A stretch of 11,504 bases of DNA. It comes from an uncultured Eubacteriales bacterium. GTDB lineage: Bacteria; Bacillota; Clostridia; Oscillospirales; Oscillospiraceae. The notes under the pieces are model-generated. The model had not been told where the DNA came from. It searched no databases and saw only the letters and a list, made by a program, of their open reading frames with translations. Location of the stretch: positions 1 through 11,504 of the forward strand of contig USAT01000061.1 in assembly GCA_900552725.1 (NCBI GenBank). The letters run 5' to 3'. Below are positions 1 to 6,732 of the stretch, piece by piece; position 1 is the stretch's first letter, and every line of letters begins with the position of its first letter. The position numbers and the translations under genes were made by a program.

Positions 1-374
1 AGCTGTTTTCGGACATCGACCAGCTTACAGAGGGTGACATCTTTTATATCCATGTCTTGGGTGAAGTTTTGGCTTATGAGGTAGATGCCATCAACACAGT
101 GGTGCCTACAGATACGAGCCTGCTGCAAATCGAAAAAGGCAAGGATTTGGTCACGTTGGTGACGTGTACCCCGTTCGGGGTCAATACCCATCGCCTATTG
201 GTACGGGGCCACCGGGTGCCATACACACCAGAGCAGGAATCAGCGACTGCCGAAGCGCAGAAGGCCACTTCCTCGTGGACGCAGCATTACCTCACAGGTC
301 TTGGCATCGGCCTTGGCGTGGTGGCCGTGGTCGGTGGTGCTTACTTTTGGGTGAGGAGGGTGTGCCATGCGTAA
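1..374 (+). CDS. Class C sortase, C-terminal part (5' end outside window)
   Basis: The reading frame is open from base 3 and runs off the left edge, so only the last 123 codons are present; an in-frame TTG at 57 is not a convincing start. The visible part is the end of a sortase beta-barrel. It carries the active-site motif TLVTCTP with the catalytic Cys codon at 165-167, then NTHRLLVRG, which supplies the catalytic Arg. The catalytic His would lie outside the window. A C-terminal hydrophobic segment (YLTGLGIGLGVVAVVGGAYF) followed by basic residues is typical of class C sortases, which polymerise pilins at the membrane by transpeptidation. Its last 8 bases overlap the next sortase gene, so the two are co-transcribed and probably translationally coupled. 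Assignment to the family is secure; the pilin substrates are not visible and would be expected upstream. Confidence 0.85.
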   Translation, partial: LFSDIDQLTEGDIFYIHVLGEVLAYEVDAINTVVPTDTSLLQIEKGKDLVTLVTCTPFGVNTHRLLVRGHRVPYTPEQESATAEAQKATSSWTQHYLTGLGIGLGVVAVVGGAYFWVRRVCHA

Positions 375-1053
375 GAAATCCCTTGTACTGGCAGTACTGC
401 TGGCCGTGGCGGGCGTCTGCGTGATGCTGTGGCCGGTGTTCACGGGACATAGGCTCCAGAACAACGCCGCAACTGCCGTGCAGGAGTTCTTGGCCGACCG
501 CGACGAACCGGAGCAGCAGTATCCCGAACTGCTGGCAGCTTTACAGAAATATAACCGCCAGCTTTACGCAGAAAAGCAGTGTAACCTCACCGACCTCGAA
601 GCTTGCGAGACACCGGCTGCTGACCTGACCGCCTACGGCATTGAGGATGAGATTATAGGCGTCTTAGAGATACCCGCCATGGAACTGACCATGCCGGTCT
701 ATCTTGGCGCATCCGACACTCACCTCGCGGCAGGAGCGGCGGTGCTGGGTAACACGTCAGCGCCCATCGGCGGCGACAACACCAACTGCGTCATTGCCGG
801 TCATAGAGGATGGAAAGGCGCGGACTACTTCCGGCACATAGATAAGCTTACCGTGGGCGATGAAGTTGTCATTACCACCCTGTGGGAAACGCTGACCTAC
901 ACGGTAGCAGACATTCAGATCATCCAGCCGCACGAAATCGAAAGAATCAAAATCCAGCAAGGCCGCGACCTGCTGACGCTGCTGACCTGCCACCCCTACG
1001 CCAGCGGTGGCAAGCAGCGGTATGTAGTGTACTGCGAAAGGGTGACGGAATGA
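367..1053 (+). CDS. Class C sortase, complete
   Basis: This 228-residue protein has an N-terminal membrane anchor (about residues 5-26), an extracytoplasmic linker and a complete sortase domain (about 85-228). The catalytic triad is visible: His146 in AGHRG, Cys208 in TLLTCHPY and Arg218 in KQRYVVY. The block YLGAS...TSAPIGG...NTNCVIAGHRG is characteristic of class C (pilin-polymerising) sortases. The start at 367 has a GAGGAGGG ribosome binding site at 353-360. Unlike the upstream paralogue it lacks a C-terminal membrane segment. The canonical DP(F/W/Y) lid that usually precedes the domain is not seen; the corresponding stretch reads NLTDLEACETPAADL. Its stop overlaps the VirD4 start (ATGA at 1050-1053), tying the sortase directly to the conjugation operon. 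It probably attaches or polymerises surface proteins used in cell-cell contact, which is inference. Confidence 0.9.
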   Translation: MRKKSLVLAVLLAVAGVCVMLWPVFTGHRLQNNAATAVQEFLADRDEPEQQYPELLAALQKYNRQLYAEKQCNLTDLEACETPAADLTAYGIEDEIIGVLEIPAMELTMPVYLGASDTHLAAGAAVLGNTSAPIGGDNTNCVIAGHRGWKGADYFRHIDKLTVGDEVVITTLWETLTYTVADIQIIQPHEIERIKIQQGRDLLTLLTCHPYASGGKQRYVVYCERVTE

Positions 1054-2891
1054 AGCCTGTAAAGCCTGTGGTATGGGTACTGCTGGGCATTTTCTCCGTT
1101 TACCTTGCCATTGCAGCGGCCAGCGCCTATGAGGAAGGCAGCAACATATTCGTATGGATGGGGCGTTTCAGTGAACTGCTGAAACGCCCTTCTTTACTGC
1201 GTTGGACGCCGCATACGGTGAAGTGCATCATCGTGACACTGCTGCTCTGCGCTTTTGCGGTGCTGCTGTACCGCTCAGACCGTGAGAAGCGCCGCCCCGG
1301 CGGTGAATACGGCACGGCCAAGTGGGAGGCGGTGGAGACGATGAACCAGAAGTACGCCGATAAGGACGGGCCGAACGTGATCCTGACCCAGCACGTTTCC
1401 ATCGGCATGGACGGCTATAAGCACCAGCGCAACCTAAACGTCCTCGTGGTAGGCGGCAGTGGTTCCGGCAAGACGCGGTACTTCTGCAAGCCCGGTCTGA
1501 TGGATGCCAACTGCTCCTATCTGGTAGTCGATCCCAAGGGGGAAATGCTGCGCTCCACCGGCCATTTTCTGAAAAGCCAAGGCTACGATATTAAGGTATT
1601 TGACCTGATCCATCCCCGTCAGTCGGATGGCTATAACCCGTTCCGCTATATTCGTGAGGAGCCGGACGTGCTGAAGCTGATGGACAATCTGGTGAAAAAT
1701 ACCACGCCGCCAAAAGGCGCGTCCAACGACCCCTTTTGGGAGAAAGCGGAAATCGCCCTGGATTCCGCCTTGATGCTGTATTTGCTCAGTGAAGCGCCAA
1801 AGGAGGAGCAGACCTTTGAAATGCTCATGTTCATGCTGAACAGCGCACAGGCCAGTGAGGAGGACGAACAATTCCAAAGCCCGCTGGACTTGCTGTTTCA
1901 ATCGCTGGAGGATCGGGAGCCTGACCATTTGGCGGTGAAACAATATAAGGTTTACAAAAAGGCTGCGGGCAAGACCGCTAAGAGCATTCTGATTACGGCG
2001 GGCGTTCGCCTGACCGCCTTCATCTTCCCGCAGTATGCCGCCATCATGCAGGAGGACGAGATGGACTTCGGCTCTTTGGGTGAACGGAAGCGGGCAATCT
2101 TCTGCATTACCCCCGTCAACGATGGCAGCATGAACTATCTGGTCAGCATGCTGTTTACCCAGTGCTTTCAGGAGCTTTACCTGCGGGCGGACGAGCGGTA
2201 TGACGGGCGGCTGCCGGTGCCGGTGCGGGTGATACAGGATGAGTGGGCCAACGTTCCCCAGCCGGACAGCTATCCCAAGGTGCTGGCAACCTGCCGCAGC
2301 TACAACATCGGCATTGATATTATCGTGCAGAACATCCAGAGCATCAAGGCCCGCTATCGAGACGAATACCAGAGTATTATCGGCAACTGCGATACGCTGC
2401 TGTTTTTGGGCGGCGGCAATGAGCCGGAATCGCTGGAGTTCATGTCAAAGCTGCTGGGTAAGGAAACTATCAGCATCCGGACACGGGGCCAGACGCGGGG
2501 CCGAAGTGGCTCCAGCTCCATCAACTATCAGTTGACGGGACGTGAGCTGATGACGCCAGACGAAATACGCCGTATGCCCACGCGGGAAGCGCTGCTGCTG
2601 ATCCGCGGCGAGAGCCCTGTGCGGGACAGAAAGTACAACATTAAGAAGCACCCCAATTACCGCTACACGCAGGATGGCGGCGCGAAGCCCTATATCCACA
2701 ACCCGCCGCCTGCGCCCGATTACGCATTGACAGATCTGCCCTATGTGTTCCGAACATTGGACGACTTTAGATTTTTGGAGGACGAATATGAACAAGAAAA
2801 ACAAGAGAAGAAGGAAAATCGCCGGAGGTATCTGCGGGAGCGCAGTGCTTTCCTTATGCGCTGTTACCACCGCCTACGCCACCGGCGGTGA
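1050..2891 (+). CDS. VirD4/TraG-family type IV coupling protein (CD1115-like)
   Basis: This 613-residue ATPase recruits the relaxase-DNA complex to the conjugation channel at the inner face of the membrane. Two N-terminal transmembrane segments (about residues 7-27 and 57-74) precede the RecA-like domain. Walker A is GGSGSGKT at 135-142 (Lys141), followed by VVDPKGE at about 160, and Walker B ends in Asp397-Glu398 (VIQDEWANVP). The order and spacing match the T4SS-DNA_transf family. I chose the ATG at 1050 because it overlaps the sortase stop as ATGA and gives an N-terminal membrane segment; the open frame continues upstream only as a shadow of the sortase gene. The C-terminus is a charged, Glu/Lys/Arg-rich tail that overlaps the next gene by 104 nt, an unusually long overlap. 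Confidence 0.93.
   Translation: MKPVKPVVWVLLGIFSVYLAIAAASAYEEGSNIFVWMGRFSELLKRPSLLRWTPHTVKCIIVTLLLCAFAVLLYRSDREKRRPGGEYGTAKWEAVETMNQKYADKDGPNVILTQHVSIGMDGYKHQRNLNVLVVGGSGSGKTRYFCKPGLMDANCSYLVVDPKGEMLRSTGHFLKSQGYDIKVFDLIHPRQSDGYNPFRYIREEPDVLKLMDNLVKNTTPPKGASNDPFWEKAEIALDSALMLYLLSEAPKEEQTFEMLMFMLNSAQASEEDEQFQSPLDLLFQSLEDREPDHLAVKQYKVYKKAAGKTAKSILITAGVRLTAFIFPQYAAIMQEDEMDFGSLGERKRAIFCITPVNDGSMNYLVSMLFTQCFQELYLRADERYDGRLPVPVRVIQDEWANVPQPDSYPKVLATCRSYNIGIDIIVQNIQSIKARYRDEYQSIIGNCDTLLFLGGGNEPESLEFMSKLLGKETISIRTRGQTRGRSGSSSINYQLTGRELMTPDEIRRMPTREALLLIRGESPVRDRKYNIKKHPNYRYTQDGGAKPYIHNPPPAPDYALTDLPYVFRTLDDFRFLEDEYEQEKQEKKENRRRYLRERSAFLMRCYHRLRHRR
1161..1189 (+). other. Terminator-like hairpin inside the virD4 gene
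   Basis: A perfect 11-bp inverted repeat, GGGCGTTTCAG (1161-1171) and CTGAAACGCCC (1179-1189), encloses a 7-nt loop and is followed by the pyrimidine-rich TTCTTT. It lies about 110 nt into the coding sequence of the coupling protein, between its two membrane segments. The stem is GC-rich enough to fold in mRNA, but the following U-tract is interrupted, so it would at most be a partial terminator, a pause site or an RNA-processing element. Confidence 0.5.
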
Positions 2892-3102
2892 TCCTCTGAC
2901 CATTGTCAACAACCTGTCCGATTTCATCTTTTCGGTCATCAAGGCCATTGGCATTATCATTCTCGGCTGGGGCATCGTGCAGGTGGGCATGAGCATCCAG
3001 AGCCACGACGCCAGCCAGCGAACACAGGGATTGCTGTGCCTGTTCGGCGGCCTGCTTATCGCCTTTGCCAAGGAGATTCTGACGCTGATTGGCGCGGTGT
3101 AA
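2788..3102 (+). CDS. Maff2-family small membrane protein (VirB2/TrbC-like position)
   Basis: This 104-residue protein has a basic start (MNKKNKRRRK), a signal peptide with likely cleavage after Ala31 (AYA), and a mature part with two hydrophobic segments (about 46-69 and 80-103) joined by a short polar loop. That two-helix layout is the layout of VirB2/TrbC-type pilins or channel subunits. The protein fits the Maff2 family, found between VirD4 and the TrbL-like protein in Tn1549/CTn-type ICEs. The start at 2788 is set by a GGAGG at 2777-2781; an open frame from 2743 is not preceded by a ribosome binding site. The gene begins inside the end of virD4. A pilin-like role is inferred from topology and position. 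Confidence 0.8.
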   Translation: MNKKNKRRRKIAGGICGSAVLSLCAVTTAYATGGDPLTIVNNLSDFIFSVIKAIGIIILGWGIVQVGMSIQSHDASQRTQGLLCLFGGLLIAFAKEILTLIGAV

Positions 3103-3105
3103 ACC

Positions 3106-3942
3106 ATGGACAACAACTGGATCATTGACAATCTCAACTACGCCTTTGGCGTGTGGAACGACAAGCTGACAGAGATGTGGTCGCTGCTGTCCCAATCGCC
3201 ACAGGCGTTCAAGGGCGGCACCATCTGGCAGACGATCCAGACCGTCAACGGAGCCATGCAGGGCATCGGCTATGGTCTGCTGGTGCTGTTTCTGGCCATT
3301 GGCATCTTCCGCAGCAGCGCCAGCTTTCGGGACTTCCAGCGGCCTGAACACGTTCTGCGGCACTTTATTTACTTCGTCATGGCGAAGCTGGCTGTCACCT
3401 ATGGCATCGACCTGATGGTGGACATTTTCGCGGTCTGCGCCGGTATCATCTCCGCCGCTGCCGGCAGCGTGGGCGGTATCGACGGGGCAACTGTCTCGCT
3501 GCCTGCGGAGATGGCAGCGGCCATAGAGGACGTGGGATTCCTTGCCAGTATCCCCCTGTGGCTGGTGACGCTGCTGGGCTGTCTGCTTATCACGGTACTG
3601 GCGTTTCTGCTAATTCTTACCGTGTATGGCCGGTTTTTCAAGCTCTTTTTATATGCTGCACTGTCGCCGGTAGCACTGGCGTCCTTTGCGGGAGAAGGCA
3701 CGTCCCAGATGGGACGTGCCTTTCTCAAAAGCTATATGGGCGTGTGTCTGGAGGGCGCAGTGATCGTGCTGGCCTGCATCGTGTTTTCGGCCTTCGCTGC
3801 CAGCGACACGGTCGTGCTGGGCGGTGGTTCGGTGGTCACACAGGTGTGGGGCTATCTTGGCGAGGTCATCTTCAATATGCTGGTGCTGGTAGGACTGGTG
3901 AAGGGTGCCGACCGCGTGGTGAGGGAGATGTTTGGGATGTGA
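3106..3942 (+). CDS. TrbL/VirB6-like polytopic conjugation protein (CD0411-like)
   Basis: This 278-residue integral membrane protein has about five or six hydrophobic stretches (roughly residues 47-68, 82-110, 145-178, 210-235 and 250-268). VirB6/TrbL proteins form the membrane part of the type IV secretion channel. The length, the polar N-terminus (MDNNWIIDNLNYAFGVWNDK) and the basic segment YGRFFKLFLYAALSP fit the TrbL-like proteins of clostridial ICEs. It starts 3 nt after the Maff2 stop with no clear Shine-Dalgarno sequence, suggesting translational coupling. A strong hairpin lies inside the gene at 3692-3726. The family call rests on topology and position more than on a unique motif. Confidence 0.8.
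   Translation: MDNNWIIDNLNYAFGVWNDKLTEMWSLLSQSPQAFKGGTIWQTIQTVNGAMQGIGYGLLVLFLAIGIFRSSASFRDFQRPEHVLRHFIYFVMAKLAVTYGIDLMVDIFAVCAGIISAAAGSVGGIDGATVSLPAEMAAAIEDVGFLASIPLWLVTLLGCLLITVLAFLLILTVYGRFFKLFLYAALSPVALASFAGEGTSQMGRAFLKSYMGVCLEGAVIVLACIVFSAFAASDTVVLGGGSVVTQVWGYLGEVIFNMLVLVGLVKGADRVVREMFGM
3692..3726 (+). other. Terminator-like hairpin inside the trbL-like gene
   Basis: GGCACGTCCC (3697-3706) and GGGACGTGCC (3711-3720) form a perfect 10-bp stem around the tetraloop AGAT. It is extended by GAGAA (3692-3696) pairing with TTCTC (3722-3726) past a one-base bulge. The coding sequence here reads AGEGTSQMGRAFL, so codon constraints did not prevent a near-perfect palindrome. The T-run after it is short (TTTCTC), so full termination is unlikely; pausing, attenuation or mRNA processing is possible. 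Confidence 0.55.
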
Positions 3943-3983
3943 GAGAACCGCTCACGTTCCTGCAATATCGGTCGCATGGCTTG

Positions 3984-4023
3984 TAGAGAGGAAAAGTGTT
4001 AAAGGTTGCAAAAATCCTCTCTA
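3984..4023 (+). repeat. 9-bp inverted repeat in the gap before prgI
   Basis: TAGAGAGGA (3984-3992) and TCCTCTCTA (4015-4023) are perfect inverted copies separated by 22 nt. They occupy most of the 97-nt noncoding stretch between the TrbL-like gene and prgI, the only sizeable gap in the conjugation operon, and end 6 nt before the GGAGG of prgI. A transcript stem here could be an RNA-processing site, an mRNA stabiliser, or a structure affecting access to the prgI ribosome binding site. I see no U-tract and no convincing promoter in the gap. Confidence 0.5.
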
Positions 4024-4039
4024 AACTATGGAGGTACAC

Positions 4040-4378
4040 ATGGAAATCAAAATCAACAAAGAAATTCGCAGCTACAAGGAAACTGTCTACTTCGGCCTGA
4101 CAGCGCGGCAGCTTATCTGTTCGCTGCTGGCGGTGGGTACGGCGGTGGGGCTGTACTTCGCCCTGCGGGGCGTATTAGACCGCGAGACGCTGGGTTGGCT
4201 GTGCATCGTGGGTGCTGCGCCTATGGCGGCGGCAGGCTTCTTTCACTACAACGGCCTGACGCTGGAGCAATTCCTGTGGGCGTGGTGCAAGACCAATTTC
4301 CTGCTGGCCGGTCGGCGGCTGTGGCACAGCGAGAACTATCTATACGATCTTTGGGAGAAGAAGGAGGACAAGAAGTGA
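4040..4378 (+). CDS. PrgI-family conjugation membrane protein (VirB3-like)
   Basis: This 112-residue protein starts MEIKINKEIRSYKETVYFGL and has two adjacent membrane helices (about residues 23-43 and 51-70), then an amphipathic, Trp-rich C-terminal region (LEQFLWAWCKTNFLLAGRRL). This is the standard PrgI layout: a small VirB3-like partner that anchors the VirB4 ATPase to the channel. A GGAGG at 4030-4034, 5 nt upstream, fixes the ATG at 4040 rather than the one at 4028. The end overlaps the GTG start of virB4 (GTGA at 4375-4378), so the pair is coupled, as expected for proteins made in stoichiometry. Confidence 0.9.
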   Translation: MEIKINKEIRSYKETVYFGLTARQLICSLLAVGTAVGLYFALRGVLDRETLGWLCIVGAAPMAAAGFFHYNGLTLEQFLWAWCKTNFLLAGRRLWHSENYLYDLWEKKEDKK

Positions 4379-6732
4379 GAAAACTATTCAAGGGCCGCAG
4401 CACGGAGCGGGACGCCTTTCACATCCCACGCAGTGTGCAGCAGTCTATCCCCATCAAGCGCATCTATAAAGACGGTATCTTTCGTGTAAGCGGCAGGTTT
4501 TCCAAAACCTGGCGTTTTTTTGATGTCAATTACGCCGTAGCCTCACCGGAAAAGCAAATGGAGCTGTTTCTGGGCTACTGCGGCGTCCTTAACAGCCTGC
4601 CCATCGACGCGGGCATAAAGCTGACGCTGGTGAACCGCCACCTTAACCGGCAGGAGTTCAGTAGGAATCTCCTGATGGCCTACCGGCAGGATGGCCGCGA
4701 CTACATGCGCCGCGAGTACAACGACATTCTGCTGGACAAGGCCACCGGCAGCAACAATCTGGTGCAGGAGAAGTACATTACCGTGTCCGTGGCCAAGCAC
4801 AGTATCGAGGAGGCTCGCACCTTCTTCGCCCGCGTGGGAACCGACCTGACCTCTGGTCTCGGTCGCATGGATTCCGGCATACGGGAGATCACCCTCAACG
4901 AGCGTCTGCGGCTGTTCCACGACTTCTTCCGCGTGGGGCAGGAATCGGCCTTTGCCTTCGACCTGCAAACCGCCCAGCGGCGCGGCCACGACTTCCGCGA
5001 CGCCATCGCGCCGGAGACGCTGCAATTCTTCCCTGACCACTATGCCGTGGACGAGCGCGTGGGCCGCACCATGTTCCTGCGGGAGTATGCCAGCTTCATC
5101 AAGGACACCATGATAACCGAGCTGATGGACTACCCCCGCAACATGATGCTGTCCATCGACATTGTGCCGGTAGCCACCGACGAGGCCGTGTCGGAGATGC
5201 ACCGGCGCATCATGGCGGTGGAGAGCGACATTACCCGCTGGCAGCAGCGGCAGAATCACCACAACAATTTCTCCGCCAATATTCCTTATGATCTGGAGCA
5301 GATGCGGAAGGAAACGCGGGAGTTTCTGGACGACCTGACCGCCCGTGACCAGCGGATGATGTACGCGCTGGTGACGCTGACCCATCTTGCCGACAACGAG
5401 GAGCAGTTGGAGCAGGACACGGAGGCTCTGTCCGCCATTGGCCGTTCCCATGGCTGCCAGTTTGCCACAATGAAATACCAGCAGGAGGACGCGCTGAACA
5501 CGGTGCTGCCCTACGGCCTGCGGCGCATCGACGCCATGCGGACGCTGACCACCGAGAGTACCGCCGTGCTGCTGCCCTTCAAGACGCAGGAGATCATGGA
5601 CACCGGCGGCCTGTACTACGGCGTCAACGCCGTGTCCCGCAACCTTATCATCTGCAACCGCGACGCCCTGCTGAACGGCCACGGCCTGTATCTGGGCGTA
5701 TCCGGCAGCGGCAAGTCCATGATGGCCAAGCAGGAGATCGGCTTTGTGGGCCTGAACACCGACCACGACATTATCGTGGTAGACCCTGAGCGCGAGTATG
5801 GCCCGCTGATCCGCGCCCTGGGCGGTGAGGTTATCACCATCTCCGCCTCCAACGGCAGCTACGTCAATGCGCTGGACATTTCCAAGGAGTACGGCGACGG
5901 GCGCAATCCGCTGGTACTGAAAAGTGAGTTCATCATGTCCCTGTGTGAACAACTCATGGGTGCAGGCGAGATCGGCGCAAAGGAGAAGTCCATCATCGAC
6001 CGCTGCACCGCCAACATCTACCGCAAGTACATCCGTAAATATGAGGGAGACCCGCCTACGCTGAAAGACCTCTACGATGACCTCATGCGGCAGAAGGAGC
6101 CTGTTGCCCATGAGATCGCGCTGGCACTGGAGCTGTTCACCACCGGCAGTCTCAACGTGTTTGCCCATCAGACCAACATCGACACCCGCAACCGTATCAT
6201 CTGCTACGACATTCAGGACTTGGGTGAAAATCTCAAGCCCATCGGCCTGCTGGTGATGCTGGACAGCATCCTCAACCGCGTCATTCGCAACCGGCAGCAG
6301 GGGCGGTATACCCACGTCTATATTGACGAGATATATCTGTTCTTCGCCAGCCCCGGCGTGGGCGGTAAGAGCGCCATCAATAACTATTCCAGTGAGTTTT
6401 TGTATAAATGCTGGAAGAGGTTTCGCAAATACTACGCCACCCTCACCGGCATTACGCAGAATGTGGAGGAATGTCTGCTGTCCGATACGGCGCGGCTGAT
6501 GTTCGCCAACAGCGAATTCTTGGTACTGTTGAATCAGGCACCCACCGACCGTGCTGAGCTGGCCAAGCTGCTGGATGCCAGCGACGCGCAGATGGATTAC
6601 GTCAGCGACGCCCCGGCAGGCCACGGACTGATTAAGGTGGGCTCTTGCCTTGTGCCGTTCATCAATGAGCTGCCCCGCGATACGGAGCTGTACCGCCTGA
6701 TGACCACCAAGCCGGGGGAGCAAAATGCGTGA
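4375..6732 (+). CDS. VirB4/TraE-family conjugation ATPase
   Basis: This 785-residue ATPase energises assembly of, or transport through, the type IV secretion channel. An N-terminal region of about 400 residues, acidic and basic without membrane segments, leads into the RecA-like domain. Walker A is GVSGSGKS at 441-448 (Lys447), followed by IIVVDPEREYGPL, and Walker B ends in Asp651-Glu652 (HVYIDEIYLFF). A motif GITQNVEECL near residue 700 is also typical of VirB4. I place the start at GTG 4375, with AAGGAGG at 4361-4367 seven nt upstream and a GTGA overlap with the prgI stop. The same frame is open further upstream but there it only shadows prgI. The last 8 nt overlap the NlpC/P60 gene. Family assignment is very secure. 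Confidence 0.95.
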   Translation: MRKLFKGRSTERDAFHIPRSVQQSIPIKRIYKDGIFRVSGRFSKTWRFFDVNYAVASPEKQMELFLGYCGVLNSLPIDAGIKLTLVNRHLNRQEFSRNLLMAYRQDGRDYMRREYNDILLDKATGSNNLVQEKYITVSVAKHSIEEARTFFARVGTDLTSGLGRMDSGIREITLNERLRLFHDFFRVGQESAFAFDLQTAQRRGHDFRDAIAPETLQFFPDHYAVDERVGRTMFLREYASFIKDTMITELMDYPRNMMLSIDIVPVATDEAVSEMHRRIMAVESDITRWQQRQNHHNNFSANIPYDLEQMRKETREFLDDLTARDQRMMYALVTLTHLADNEEQLEQDTEALSAIGRSHGCQFATMKYQQEDALNTVLPYGLRRIDAMRTLTTESTAVLLPFKTQEIMDTGGLYYGVNAVSRNLIICNRDALLNGHGLYLGVSGSGKSMMAKQEIGFVGLNTDHDIIVVDPEREYGPLIRALGGEVITISASNGSYVNALDISKEYGDGRNPLVLKSEFIMSLCEQLMGAGEIGAKEKSIIDRCTANIYRKYIRKYEGDPPTLKDLYDDLMRQKEPVAHEIALALELFTTGSLNVFAHQTNIDTRNRIICYDIQDLGENLKPIGLLVMLDSILNRVIRNRQQGRYTHVYIDEIYLFFASPGVGGKSAINNYSSEFLYKCWKRFRKYYATLTGITQNVEECLLSDTARLMFANSEFLVLLNQAPTDRAELAKLLDASDAQMDYVSDAPAGHGLIKVGSCLVPFINELPRDTELYRLMTTKPGEQNA

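Noticed and set aside
882..1049. N-terminal extension of the virD4 frame upstream of 1050
   Set aside because: It is a shadow of the sortase gene with no ribosome binding site; the ATGA overlap at 1050 and the membrane helix directly after it define the start.
4006..4374. N-terminal extension of the virB4 frame across prgI
   Set aside because: The prgI gene in the other frame has clear family features and its own ribosome binding site; GTG 4375 with AAGGAGG is the better virB4 start.
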